Assembly (NCBI RefSeq): GCF_018860705.1
Contig: NZ_JAHKQA010000045.1
Coordinates: 1 to 58,444, forward strand
Direction of reading: 5' to 3'
Source: Citreicella sp. C3M06
Lineage (GTDB): Bacteria; Pseudomonadota; Alphaproteobacteria; Rhodobacterales; Rhodobacteraceae
DNA length: 58,444 nucleotides
The position numbers and the translations under genes were made by a program. The notes beneath the pieces are model-generated. The model was not told the origin of the DNA, did no database searches, and was given only the letters and a program-made list of their open reading frames with translations. Shown here piece by piece: positions 24,210 through 32,847 of this stretch (position 1 is its first letter; every line of letters begins with the position of its first letter).

Positions 24210-25859
24210 ATGACACGCAACGGTGGACAGATGGTGGTGAGCTGCCTCGAGGCGCTGGGCGCGCGCCGTGCCTTTGGGGTGCCGGGCGAAAGCTATCTGG
24301 CGGTGCTCGACGCGCTGCATGACAGCGAGATCGCCTTTGTGAATTGCCGCCACGAAGGCGGGGCGTCGTTCATGGCCGCCGCCCATGGCAAGCTGACCGG
24401 GCAGCCGGGGATCTGCATGGTGACACGCGGGCCGGGGGCCACCAACGCGGCGATCGGCGTGCATACGGCGGCGCAGGACAGCGCGCCGATGCTGCTGCTG
24501 GTCGGGCAGATCGGCACCGACATGCGCGAGCGCGAAGCCTTTCAGGAGGTGAATTACCGCGCCGTTTTCGGGACCATGGCAAAATGGGTCACCGAGATCG
24601 ACGAGATCGCGCGCATCCCCGAACTGCTGTCGCGCGCCTGGACAGTTTCAACCAGCGGCCGCCCCGGACCGGTGGTCATTGCGCTGCCCGAGAACATGCT
24701 GATGGAGACCACCGACGCAGGCCCCATCGCCGGGCCGATCCGCGTTCATGCTCCGGAACCCGCGGCGCAGGCGCTCAGCGATGCGAGGGCGCTATTGTCC
24801 GGCGCACAGCGGCCATTGATCCTCCTTGGCGGCGCGCCTTGGGAGCGCGCGGCCAGCGCCGCCCTGCAACAGTTTGCCGAGGCGTCGGGCATCCCGGTGA
24901 TCTCGTCCTTCCGCTATCAGGACCAATACGACAACCTCTCGCCGACCTTCTGCGGCGACGCGGGGGTGGGGATGGCCGCGGGTGTCAAAAGCCTGCTGCG
25001 CGAGGCCGACGTGATTTTGGCGCTGGGCACGCGTTTCGGGGAAAACATGACCGACGGCTACAGCCTGCTACAGGTGCCGCAGCCAGCGCAGAAGATCATC
25101 CATGTGCATGTGTCCGAAGCGGAAATCGGCAAGGTCTATCGCCCGGAGATCGGCGTTCACGCTTGCCCGCAGCGGTTTTCCCTCGCGCTTGGCGCGGGCC
25201 TTCAGGGCCCTTGGAGCGATTGGTTGGAAACCGCCCGCACCGCCTATCTCGATGTCATCGACAAGGCACCGCAACAGCCGGGGCCTGTCGATATGGTGGC
25301 CGTCACTGCGCATCTGCGCGAACGTCTGAAAGACGCCGATCTGGTGCTGACCAACGGGGCGGGGAACTTTACCGTCTGGTCCTCGCGCTTTTTCCGGTTC
25401 CGGCCGGGAATGCGTTTGCTGGCGCCGCAATCGGGATCGATGGGCTATGGCTTGCCAGCGGCGGTCGCCGCCAAGCTCGAGCGTCCGCAAAGCACCGTCA
25501 TCTGCTTTGCCGGGGATGGTGATGTGCAGATGACGATGATGGAACTGGCCACCGCGCGGCAGGCCGGCGCGGCCATCATCGTGATTGTTGTCAACAACGG
25601 CACCTACGGCACGATCCGCGCCCATCAAGAGCGCGAGTTTCCGGCGCGGGTCAGCGCGACCGACCTGTTGAACCCGGATTTCGCGGCCGTCGCAACGGCT
25701 TGCGGCATGCATGGCGAAAGGGTGTCGAGCACAGAACGGTTTGCAGACGCCTTCGAGCGGGCGCTGGCCGCACCGCATGGTGCGCTGCTGGAACTGACCG
25801 TATCGAAAGAGGCGCTGACGCCTTATCGCACGCTGACCCAGATCCGCGAGCGCAGCTGA
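24210..25859 (+). CDS. thiamine-diphosphate-dependent enzyme (acetolactate synthase-like)
   Basis: A 549-residue protein of the ThDP family. The N-terminal domain has the cofactor Glu in NCRHEGGASFMAAAHGKLTG (about residue 50). The central domain is nucleotide-binding-like. The C-terminal domain has the metal/ThDP motif GDGDVQMTMMELATARQAG ending in VNNGTYG (about 428-460). Relatives include acetolactate synthase, benzoylformate decarboxylase and sulfoacetaldehyde acetyltransferase; I cannot choose among them, and no ilvN-like small subunit follows. I chose ATG 24210 because AAAGGAG lies at 24197-24203. It stands alone between the Anbu cluster and a TetR gene. Confidence 0.88.
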   Translation: MTRNGGQMVVSCLEALGARRAFGVPGESYLAVLDALHDSEIAFVNCRHEGGASFMAAAHGKLTGQPGICMVTRGPGATNAAIGVHTAAQDSAPMLLLVGQIGTDMREREAFQEVNYRAVFGTMAKWVTEIDEIARIPELLSRAWTVSTSGRPGPVVIALPENMLMETTDAGPIAGPIRVHAPEPAAQALSDARALLSGAQRPLILLGGAPWERAASAALQQFAEASGIPVISSFRYQDQYDNLSPTFCGDAGVGMAAGVKSLLREADVILALGTRFGENMTDGYSLLQVPQPAQKIIHVHVSEAEIGKVYRPEIGVHACPQRFSLALGAGLQGPWSDWLETARTAYLDVIDKAPQQPGPVDMVAVTAHLRERLKDADLVLTNGAGNFTVWSSRFFRFRPGMRLLAPQSGSMGYGLPAAVAAKLERPQSTVICFAGDGDVQMTMMELATARQAGAAIIVIVVNNGTYGTIRAHQEREFPARVSATDLLNPDFAAVATACGMHGERVSSTERFADAFERALAAPHGALLELTVSKEALTPYRTLTQIRERS

Positions 25860-25862
25860 TCC

Positions 25863-26483
25863 CTAGCGAAAATGCGCTTCGAACCGCGCGATATGATGCG
25901 GTTCGGCGCACACACCGGCGTAAATCGCCACGTAATCGGGCACCCGTGACAGGCGGATGTCTGTCGTTTCGCTGACCCCAAGCGAAATATACCCCATCTG
26001 CGCAAGATAGACCGTGCGGGCGCGCACGTCGGCCGTGGCCGCAGGCACTCCAAAGCGCTCGAACATCTCGCAGATCGCCGCAAGCCGCGTGTCATCCGCC
26101 GACCGCACCCGCGCGGCGATCCGGTCATCGCCATGCGCCCATCCGCGCATCGCGAAGTCAAAACGGGGCGGGAAGAGCGCCTCGTCGAGGAACGGCGTGA
26201 GCAGGTTCAGCACCGCTTCGGGCAAGGTCTCGGCATAGGCCTCGCAGGCGGCCAGAAGCACGCCGGTGGTCTGGGTTTCCCACAGCTCCAGCAGGGCATC
26301 CAGCAGCGCCTGCCGGTCAGCGAAAAACCAATAGAAACTGGTCCGTGACAGGCCAAGCCCGCGTGCGAGCGGCTGTATGCGAACCGCGTCGATCCCGCGC
26401 TCGACAAAGGCTTGCCGCGCGGCTTCAAGCCACAATTCGCGCGATCCGCGCCATCCGGTCTTGTCCTGATCTGTCTTGCCCAT
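25863..26483 (-). CDS. TetR family transcriptional regulator
   Basis: About 206 residues. The N-terminal helix-turn-helix (AARQAFVERGIDAVRIQPLA, GLSRTSFYWFFADRQALLDALL) is typical TetR. The C-terminal ligand domain is unassigned. I prefer ATG 26483 to the GTG at 26489. It is divergent from the flavoenzyme gene at 26608 across 124 bp that contain two direct repeats, so it probably represses itself and that gene. Confidence 0.88.
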   Translation of the reverse strand: MGKTDQDKTGWRGSRELWLEAARQAFVERGIDAVRIQPLARGLGLSRTSFYWFFADRQALLDALLELWETQTTGVLLAACEAYAETLPEAVLNLLTPFLDEALFPPRFDFAMRGWAHGDDRIAARVRSADDTRLAAICEMFERFGVPAATADVRARTVYLAQMGYISLGVSETTDIRLSRVPDYVAIYAGVCAEPHHIARFEAHFR

Positions 26484-26527
26484 GCCCACAGGTTAGACCT
26501 GCCGCGCCTCGGCTTCAACGAACAATA

Positions 26528-26561
26528 GACAGATATGAACTGAAACTTGACATAGGTGAAC
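26528..26561. promoter_or_regulatory. direct-repeat operator candidate between tetR and the flavoenzyme gene
   Basis: GACAGATATGAAC (26528-26540) and GACATAGGTGAAC (26549-26561) match at 10 of 13 bases with a 21-bp period, two helical turns. TTGACA at 26547-26552 overlaps the second copy and may be the -35 box of the flavoenzyme promoter. Confidence 0.5.
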
Positions 26562-26607
26562 ACTCCTCGCAACCCTGATCCCGATAGCCGCCAAGGAGAG
26601 CGCCCCG

Positions 26608-28644
26608 ATGTCCGCCGACCCGCTTTTTCAGCCCTACAAGCTCAAGCATCTCGAGCTGAAGAACCGCCTCATGCTCAGCTCGCACGAACCGGCCTATGCC
26701 GAAGATGGCATGCCCAAGGAACGCTACCGGGCCTACCATGCAGAGCGGGCACGCGGCGGCGTGGCGCTGACCATGACGGCGGGCTCGGCAAGCGTGTCGC
26801 GTGACAGCCCTCCGGCGTTCAACAATATCCTTGCGTGGAAGGACGAGGTAGTCGGCTGGATGAAGGCGCTGACCGACGAATGCCACGACCATGGCTGCGC
26901 GGTGATGATCCAGCTGACGCATCTGGGGCGGCGCACGCGCTGGGATCGGGGCGACTGGCTGCCCTCGGTTTCGGCGGGGCCGGATCGCGAGGTGGCGCAC
27001 CGTGCCTTTCCCAAGGTTGCCGAAGACTGGGACATCGCGCGGCTGATCCGCGATTATGCCGATGCGGCGGAGCGGATGCAGGCAGCCGGGCTCGACGGTA
27101 TCGAGCTGGAGGCTTACGGCCACCTGATGGACCAGTTCTGGACGCCGCTGGTCAACCGGATGGAGCCGCCCTGGGGCGGTGATCTGGGCAACCGGATGCG
27201 CTTTGCGCTCGAGGTGCTGGGGGCCATCCGCGCGCGTGTCGGTTCGGATTTCATCGTTGGCATCCGCTATTCGGCGGATGAATGCGAGGCCGGCGGGGTG
27301 AGCGCCGAAGAGGGCCGCGAGATCACCCGGCGATTGCATGACAGCGGGCTGGTCGATTTCCTCAACGTTATTCGCGGGCGGATCGACACCGATGCCGCGC
27401 TGACCGACGTGATCCCGGTGCAGGGCATGCGCAGCGCGCCGCATCTTGATTTCGCTGGGCAGGTGCGAGCGGCGACCGGGCTGCCGACCTTTCACGCGGC
27501 CAAGATTCAGGACGTGGCGACGGCGCGGCATGCGGTGGCGTCGGGTCTGCTGGACATGGTGGGGATGACGCGGGCGCATATTGCCGACCCGCATATCGTC
27601 GCCAAGATCCGGCGCGGCGAAGAGGATCGCATCCGGCCCTGCGTTGGCGCGAACTACTGTCTCGACCGGATCTACATGGGCGGATCGGCGCTGTGCTTGC
27701 ACAACCCGTCGACCGGGCGCGAGCTGGAACTGCCGCATGCGGTTGCGCGCTCTGATGCGCCGCGCCGCGTGGTGGTGATCGGCGCGGGGCCGGGGGGGCT
27801 TGAGGCGGCGCGGGTGGCGAGCTTGCGTGGACATGAGGTGATCGTGCATGAGGCCGCGCCGGGCGCGGGCGGGCAGGTGCGGCTGACGGCGCAGACCGCG
27901 CGCCGCGCCGAGATGATGTCGCTGATCGACTGGCGGCTGGCGGAATGCGATCGCGGCGGCGTGCAGTTTCACTACAACAGCTATGCCGAGGCTGCGACGG
28001 TGCTGGCGCATGAGCCGGACGTGGTGATCGTCGCGACCGGCGGAATGGCGGCAGAGGAGGGGCTGCGCGCGGGCAACGAGCTTTGCGTCACCGCGTGGGA
28101 TATCCTGTCAGGAGACGCGCAGCCCGGAAGCTCGGTGCTGATCTGGGATGACGCGGGCGATTTTGCCGCGTTGCAGGCCGCCGAGAAGATCGCCGCCACC
28201 GGCGCGTCGGTCGAGATCGTCACCCGCGACCGCAACATCGCGAGCGAGGTGATGTCGATGTCGCTCACCCCGTCGCTGCGCGAGCTGCAACGGCGCGACG
28301 TGCGTTTTACGCCGACATGGCGGCTGGAGGCGGTGCGGCGCGATGGTAATGCGCTGATCGCCAGCTTGGGAAGCGATTTCGGCGACATGAGCTGCGAGCG
28401 GCGGGTGACGCAGGTGGTGACCAATCTTGGCACGCGGCCCTTGGATGATCTGTATTTCGAGTTGAAACCGGGATCGGCGAATCTTGGAGAGGTGGATTAC
28501 GAGGCGCTTGTCGCACTGGCGCCGCAGACGGTGCTGCGCAATCCCGAGGGGCGCTACAAGCTGTTCCGCATCGGCGATGCGGTCTCGTCGCGCAACACGC
28601 ACGCGGCGATCCTCGATGCGCTGAGGCTGGTGCGGGTGCTTTGA
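26608..28644 (+). CDS. NADH:flavin oxidoreductase of the TMADH / 2,4-dienoyl-CoA reductase family
   Basis: A 678-residue enzyme. Residues 1-360 form an Old Yellow Enzyme-type FMN barrel (FQPYKLKHLELKNRLMLS; AVMIQLTHLGRRT; GIELEAYGHLMDQFWTPLVN). Cysteines for an iron-sulfur site follow in RPCVGANYC and ALCLHNP near 346-365. Residues about 385-678 bind FAD/NAD (RRVVVIGAGPGGLEAARVA). Close relatives act as demethylases of N-methylated compounds such as N-methylproline or dimethylglycine, or as enoate reductases; the sequence does not fix the substrate. The usual TMADH motif CxxCxxC appears here as CVGANYC, with Ala at the second Cys. AAGGAGA precedes the ATG. Divergent from tetR. Confidence 0.85.
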   Translation: MSADPLFQPYKLKHLELKNRLMLSSHEPAYAEDGMPKERYRAYHAERARGGVALTMTAGSASVSRDSPPAFNNILAWKDEVVGWMKALTDECHDHGCAVMIQLTHLGRRTRWDRGDWLPSVSAGPDREVAHRAFPKVAEDWDIARLIRDYADAAERMQAAGLDGIELEAYGHLMDQFWTPLVNRMEPPWGGDLGNRMRFALEVLGAIRARVGSDFIVGIRYSADECEAGGVSAEEGREITRRLHDSGLVDFLNVIRGRIDTDAALTDVIPVQGMRSAPHLDFAGQVRAATGLPTFHAAKIQDVATARHAVASGLLDMVGMTRAHIADPHIVAKIRRGEEDRIRPCVGANYCLDRIYMGGSALCLHNPSTGRELELPHAVARSDAPRRVVVIGAGPGGLEAARVASLRGHEVIVHEAAPGAGGQVRLTAQTARRAEMMSLIDWRLAECDRGGVQFHYNSYAEAATVLAHEPDVVIVATGGMAAEEGLRAGNELCVTAWDILSGDAQPGSSVLIWDDAGDFAALQAAEKIAATGASVEIVTRDRNIASEVMSMSLTPSLRELQRRDVRFTPTWRLEAVRRDGNALIASLGSDFGDMSCERRVTQVVTNLGTRPLDDLYFELKPGSANLGEVDYEALVALAPQTVLRNPEGRYKLFRIGDAVSSRNTHAAILDALRLVRVL

Positions 28645-28645
28645 G

Positions 28646-28921
28646 CTAACCGGCGCGGCGCAGGGGTTCAGGGTCGGGCAGGAACGATGTGTTGCCGTCC
28701 AGCGTCTGAACAACGCTTCGCCGCTTGCTGCGCCCGAGCTCTTGCGGCGGGGGCAGGGTCAGTACGTAGAGCACGCCCAATGCCGCGCAAAGCGCCGCGG
28801 TCAGCCCGGTCAGGATGCAGATGCCCAGCAGGTCGAGCCGTTCTGCGATGCCGCCGGGCAGCAGCGCTGCCGCCCCGATGGCCATGGGCACAGGCGCAAG
28901 CGGCGCGGCAAGGGCGATCAT
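28646..28921 (-). CDS. small membrane protein, hypothetical
   Basis: A 91-residue frame with two hydrophobic segments (IALAAPLAPVPMAIGAAALLPGG and LLGICILTGLTAALCAALGVLYVL) and a polar C-terminal tail (GRSKRRSVVQTLDG). It ends two bases from the flavoenzyme stop on the other strand. I know no family. The membrane pattern argues that it is real, but it could be a chance frame in GC-rich DNA. Confidence 0.5.
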   Translation of the reverse strand: MIALAAPLAPVPMAIGAAALLPGGIAERLDLLGICILTGLTAALCAALGVLYVLTLPPPQELGRSKRRSVVQTLDGNTSFLPDPEPLRRAG

Positions 28922-29092
28922 CAGCGCCTGCCTCGTGCGCTGGTCGGGCGGGCGCAGGCCATGAGCTGTCAGTCACTGTGCACCCTGTGCCGGAACGCAA
29001 CGCAATCGCATGGTGTCTTCTCCCGCATCATGACGGGAGCAGCATCGGCCGACGTGCTTAAAGTGAGGTTAAAATCCAGCCCGCCCAGCAAA

Positions 29093-29120
29093 ACGCCGCG
29101 CCCCATTCGGGACGCGGCGT
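29093..29120 (-). terminator. terminator of the TRAP transporter operon
   Basis: ACGCCGCG at 29093-29100 pairs with CGCGGCGT at 29113-29120. On the minus strand the stem is followed by TTTT. It lies 32 bp past the stop of dctM. Confidence 0.7.
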
Positions 29121-29151
29121 AGTTCAGGACGCGGCGCAGGTGCCTAAGATG

Positions 29152-30423
29152 TCAGACCAGCGCCAGCGAGATGAATGGCACGAAGGTCACCAGCATCAGC
29201 GCGATGAAGACCGCCAGAATGAAGGGCCAGCCGCGGCGCATGAACTCGCCGAACGGCGTGTCTGTCAGGTTGCAGGTCAGCAGCATCACCGTGCCCACCG
29301 GCGGCGTCAGCGTGCCAAGCGCCAGATTGAGGATCATGATGATGCCGAAATGCACCGGGTCGATGCCCAGCTGCAGCACAACGGGCTTGAGCAGCGGCAC
29401 AAGGATGATCAGCAGCGCGTTGCCTTCGATGAACATGCCGAAGACCAGCAGGATCACGTTGACGATCAGCAGGAACAGCCACGGGTTCTGCGTCAGCGAC
29501 ATGATCCAGTCGGCCAGCGCCACCCCGGCCTGTTCCAGCGAAAAGATCCACGCCAGCGCCGAAGACATCATGATCACCAGCAGCACGGCAGAGGTCTGCC
29601 GGGCGGTCTGGCCAAAGGCGCTGGTCAGATCCGAGAATTTCATCTCGCGGTAGACGAACAGTCCGATGATCACCGTGGCGACGGTGGCGATGGCCCCGGC
29701 CTCGGTCGGGGTGAAAATCGCAAGGCGAATGCCGCCGATGATCACAACGATCAGCAGGAAGGCCGGCCAGGCCGCCGCCAGCGTGCTGCCGGTTTCCTTT
29801 GCTGTGGGCCGCGTGGTGCGCGACGGCTTGTGGCCTTCCTTTTTGGCAACCAGATACACCGCCCCGATCAGCAGCGCCGCGCAGAGCAGCCCCGGAAGGA
29901 TCCCCGCCACGAACATCGATCCGATCGACACATCGGCCACGAGCCCATAGATGATCAGCGCGATGCCCGGCGGCAGGATCGGCGTGATCAGCGCCGAAGC
30001 GGCGGTGATCGCCGCGGCAGTGCCCCGGTTATAGCCAGCCTTGATCATATCGGGCACCAGCATCCGGCACATCATTGCCGCATCAGCAAGGTTGGACGCC
30101 GACAGCCCGCCCATCAGCGTCGAAAGCATGACGTTGGTATGGCCTAGCCCACCGGGCAGCCGCCCGACGATCAGGTCGGCAACCCGCAGCAGCCGCGAGG
30201 CGATGCCGGTGGTGCCCAGCAACGTGCCGAGCAGGATGAAGAACGGGATGGCCAGCAGCGACGGGTTCTGCGTTGGCGCGATCAGCCGCTGCACGGCGAT
30301 CTGGATCGGCATCTGCGCAAAAATGGTGAAATAGGCGAGGATCGCCGCGAACATCGCGAGATAGATCCGCATGTTCAGTGCGAACAGCACGAACATGAAG
30401 GGGATGATGAGGAACCATTCCAT
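29152..30423 (-). CDS. dctM: TRAP transporter large permease
   Basis: A 423-residue inner-membrane protein with about twelve hydrophobic segments, the DctM subunit that carries out sodium-driven transport. Marks include AIPFFILLGTLLGTTGIASRLL, GGLSASNLADAAMMCRMLVP, ITAASALITPILPPG and LALGTLTPPVGTVMLLTC. It starts 12 bp after dctQ. Family size is as expected. Confidence 0.94.
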   Translation of the reverse strand: MEWFLIIPFMFVLFALNMRIYLAMFAAILAYFTIFAQMPIQIAVQRLIAPTQNPSLLAIPFFILLGTLLGTTGIASRLLRVADLIVGRLPGGLGHTNVMLSTLMGGLSASNLADAAMMCRMLVPDMIKAGYNRGTAAAITAASALITPILPPGIALIIYGLVADVSIGSMFVAGILPGLLCAALLIGAVYLVAKKEGHKPSRTTRPTAKETGSTLAAAWPAFLLIVVIIGGIRLAIFTPTEAGAIATVATVIIGLFVYREMKFSDLTSAFGQTARQTSAVLLVIMMSSALAWIFSLEQAGVALADWIMSLTQNPWLFLLIVNVILLVFGMFIEGNALLIILVPLLKPVVLQLGIDPVHFGIIMILNLALGTLTPPVGTVMLLTCNLTDTPFGEFMRRGWPFILAVFIALMLVTFVPFISLALV

Positions 30424-30435
30424 GGGTGTCTTGCC

Positions 30436-30930
30436 TTAGATCTTGTCGCTGGAATCAGAGGCGATCAGCCCCGTGGACGGGTCTGCGCGCAGCAAGCGCC
30501 AGACCCGCACCAGCATCACCAGAGCCAGCGCGATGGCGCCCACGGTGACGGCGATGTCGATCCAGAACCAGCTGATCCGCAGGATCTGCGTTTTCTTCAG
30601 GGCGGCCTTGTCGGCCAGCTGATACCCAAGCCAGGCCATGTAGCCGAGCAAGCCCACCGAGACGAGCCCCACCCCAGCCTCAATCCAGCGGTTCACGCTG
30701 TCGGGCAGCAGCATGGTGCCGACGTCGATCCGAAGATGGCTGTCCTCGATCTCGCAGCCGATGGCGCCAAGGAAGACGATCCAGATCATCAGGAATCCCG
30801 ACATTTCCTCGACCCACTGGAACGGGGTGCCAAGGACGTAGCGCGCCACTACGGCTGCGGCGGTGATGCCGATCAGGGCCAGCACCAGAAGGCCGGCAAG
30901 CCAGGAGACGATATTGAAGGAAAGCTTCAT
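30436..30930 (-). CDS. dctQ: TRAP transporter small permease
   Basis: A 164-residue protein with four hydrophobic helices and the DctQ mark FQWVEEMSGFLMIWIVFLGA. It pairs with DctM. Spaced 82 bp from dctP, with a hairpin in the gap. Confidence 0.93.
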   Translation of the reverse strand: MKLSFNIVSWLAGLLVLALIGITAAAVVARYVLGTPFQWVEEMSGFLMIWIVFLGAIGCEIEDSHLRIDVGTMLLPDSVNRWIEAGVGLVSVGLLGYMAWLGYQLADKAALKKTQILRISWFWIDIAVTVGAIALALVMLVRVWRLLRADPSTGLIASDSSDKI

Positions 30931-30964
30931 GGCCGACCTATCTTGCAGAGGGGGGGGGATGGGT

Positions 30965-31000
30965 GTCCGCGCGGCGTGGGGATGGCTGTGCCGCGCGGAC
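30965..31000. other. perfect 11-bp hairpin between dctP and dctQ
   Basis: GTCCGCGCGGC at 30965-30975 pairs exactly with GCCGCGCGGAC at 30990-31000. It follows the binding-protein gene, like the hairpins at 11401-11426 and 17903-17930, and may protect the dctP message. Confidence 0.7.
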
Positions 31001-31012
31001 GGTTTCAGGCGT

Positions 31013-31987
31013 TTACTCTGCGAGCTGCGCCTGAATCTGGTCGTACAGGCCGTCGGACCATTCGGGGAACATGCCGTAGACCGCCATCGCCTTTTCCTTG
31101 AACGGCGCGGTGTCGGGGTAGGTCACGGTGACGCCCGCTGCCGTCATCTCTTCAAGGATCTTTTCATCCTGCGCGGCGGCGACTTCCTGACTGTAGATGC
31201 CGGCCTGATGGCCGGTTTCGTGCAGCATCTCGATCACTTCGGGGTCGAGCGTGTCGAAATAGGCCTGACCGCCAAGCCACAGCGAGGTGTTCTGCAGATA
31301 AGAGATCATCGACAGTTCCTTGGCCTGCTCGTGCAGCTTCTGGCCGTAGAGAACCGGCAGCGGGTTTTCCACGCCGTCGATCACGCCCTGCGTCAGCGCC
31401 GGGTAGACATCGCCCAGCGCCATCGGGGTGGGGGTGCCGCCCATCGCCTCGATGGCGCGGATCTGCATGATGTTGTTGGGCGTGCGGATCTTCATGCCCT
31501 GCAGATCTTCGGGGGTTTCGACCTTTTTCGTCGCAAGCAGCTGGCGGGTGCCATACAGGTAGTTCTTGATGACGATGTGGATGCCCTGCTCTTGCAGCGC
31601 CGCCTCTTTTTGCTTGAACCAGTCGGATTCGTAGATCTTGAACAGGCTCTCGGCGTCATCGGTCAGGAACGGCCCGAACAGAATGCCAAGGTCGGGGTCG
31701 TAATCGGTCAGGAAGCCGACATCGGCGATGGTGATGACATTGACGCCCAGCATCGCCTGCTCGATCACGTCCTTCTTCGCGCCCAGCTGCGAGGAGGGGT
31801 AGAGCTCCAGCACCACGTCGCCGTCCGAGGCTTCGGCGACAAGATCTTTCCAGTGGTTCATCACCATGTCGGCGGGCTCGCCGGGGTTGTTCTCATAGGC
31901 GATGCGCACGGTGGTCTCGGCCATCGCGGGCATGGCAAGCAGCATCGCGGTGGTGGCGCCCAGCAGGGATTTGGTCAGATGTTTCAT
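31013..31987 (-). CDS. dctP: TRAP transporter periplasmic solute-binding protein
   Basis: A protein of about 324 residues with a signal peptide ending LLAMPAMA-ETTVRI. DctP marks include LELYPSSQLGAKKDVIEQ, the carboxylate-binding Arg region LQGMKIRTPNN (about 150), and LTQGVIDGVENPLPV. TRAP systems import carboxylated substrates. The operon partner regulator and the neighbouring uxa genes suggest a sugar acid or aldonate. The start at 31987 has GGAGGAG upstream and overlaps the gntR stop as ATGA. Confidence 0.94.
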   Translation of the reverse strand: MKHLTKSLLGATTAMLLAMPAMAETTVRIAYENNPGEPADMVMNHWKDLVAEASDGDVVLELYPSSQLGAKKDVIEQAMLGVNVITIADVGFLTDYDPDLGILFGPFLTDDAESLFKIYESDWFKQKEAALQEQGIHIVIKNYLYGTRQLLATKKVETPEDLQGMKIRTPNNIMQIRAIEAMGGTPTPMALGDVYPALTQGVIDGVENPLPVLYGQKLHEQAKELSMISYLQNTSLWLGGQAYFDTLDPEVIEMLHETGHQAGIYSQEVAAAQDEKILEEMTAAGVTVTYPDTAPFKEKAMAVYGMFPEWSDGLYDQIQAQLAE

Positions 31988-32742
31988 GGTTCTCCTCCGG
32001 TATTTTTGTCTTGTGTCGTGGGTATTCGTGCCTGCACCGGCCAGATCGAAAGCGGCTCGGGGCGGCAATCGCGCGATGCCAGCCAGCTGGCCAGCACCTC
32101 GCCCGAATGCTGGAAATGGCCTGACAGGGCGGCGCTGAGCGCGCTGTCATCGCGGGCGACAAGCGCGGCGATGATCCGGTCATGGTCGGCCATGGATTTG
32201 TCGGTGTCCTGCTTTTGCGTCTTGCCGACCTCGAGGTAGTAGCGCAGCGGGGTCGCCAGCACGTCGTACATGCGCTTGAGCACCTCGTTGTTCGCCGCCA
32301 GCACCAGCCCGTAGTGGAAATCGTAGTCCGCCTGCGCGGCTTCGGCGGCGGTCAGCGCGGTGCCGATGCGTTCATTGGCGGCGCGGATCGCGGCGATCTG
32401 GCTATCGGTGGCGTGGCAGACCATCAGCGGGGCGGCGCCGGTCTCGTTGATGCGGCGAAAGTTCAGCACATCGGTAAAGCTGCGCGCCGAGGTGTCGAAG
32501 AACTGTGTCAGCTCTTGGAACATCACGCCGAAATCGGGTTTGCGCACACGGGCGCCGCGCTTGGTGCGTTCAATCAGCGACAGCGCTTCCAGATGGATGG
32601 TCGCTTCGCGAATGGTGTTGCGGGAGACGTCGAACCGCTCTGCCAGTTCGCGCTCGTTGGGCAGCAGATCGCCGGGGCGGAGCCCGTCGGCAATCTCGCG
32701 GCGCAGCGTATCGCGAATGTCCTCCACGGTCGATCGTGCCAC
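31984..32742 (-). CDS. GntR/FadR-type regulator of the TRAP operon
   Basis: About 252 residues. The winged helix spans about residues 5-70 (LRPGDLLPNERELAERFDVSRNTIREATIHLEAL, read as two halves around FDVSRNT) and an FCD effector domain follows (FHYGLVLAANNEVLKRMYD; DHDRIIAALVARD). I chose the GTG at 32742 (VARSTVEDI) because GAGGAGG stands just upstream. A longer in-frame start exists but lacks a ribosome site. It is the first gene of the TRAP operon, overlapping dctP by four bases, so it likely controls its own operon in response to the transported acid. Confidence 0.9.
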   Translation of the reverse strand: MARSTVEDIRDTLRREIADGLRPGDLLPNERELAERFDVSRNTIREATIHLEALSLIERTKRGARVRKPDFGVMFQELTQFFDTSARSFTDVLNFRRINETGAAPLMVCHATDSQIAAIRAANERIGTALTAAEAAQADYDFHYGLVLAANNEVLKRMYDVLATPLRYYLEVGKTQKQDTDKSMADHDRIIAALVARDDSALSAALSGHFQHSGEVLASWLASRDCRPEPLSIWPVQARIPTTQDKNTGGEP

Positions 32743-32768
32743 CGGCTCCTCCTCAAGCGTCGTGACTT

Positions 32769-32779
32769 TGGTTGGACCA
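32769..32779. promoter_or_regulatory. FadR/PdhR-type operator candidate upstream of the TRAP operon
   Basis: TGGT-TGG-ACCA is a palindrome of the form TGGT-N3-ACCA, common for the FadR branch of GntR regulators. It lies 27 bp upstream of the regulator start codon, consistent with autoregulation. Confidence 0.6.
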
Positions 32780-32847
32780 TAGGGCCAAGTCAAATGGGGC
32801 GTCAAGCGGGGTTTGTGCGGTTTTCGCCAACATCGCCGCCTCAGGGG

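Noticed and set aside
24344-25522. Frame of 392 codons inside the ThDP enzyme gene
   Set aside because: Same-strand shadow frame; all ThDP motifs lie in the other frame.
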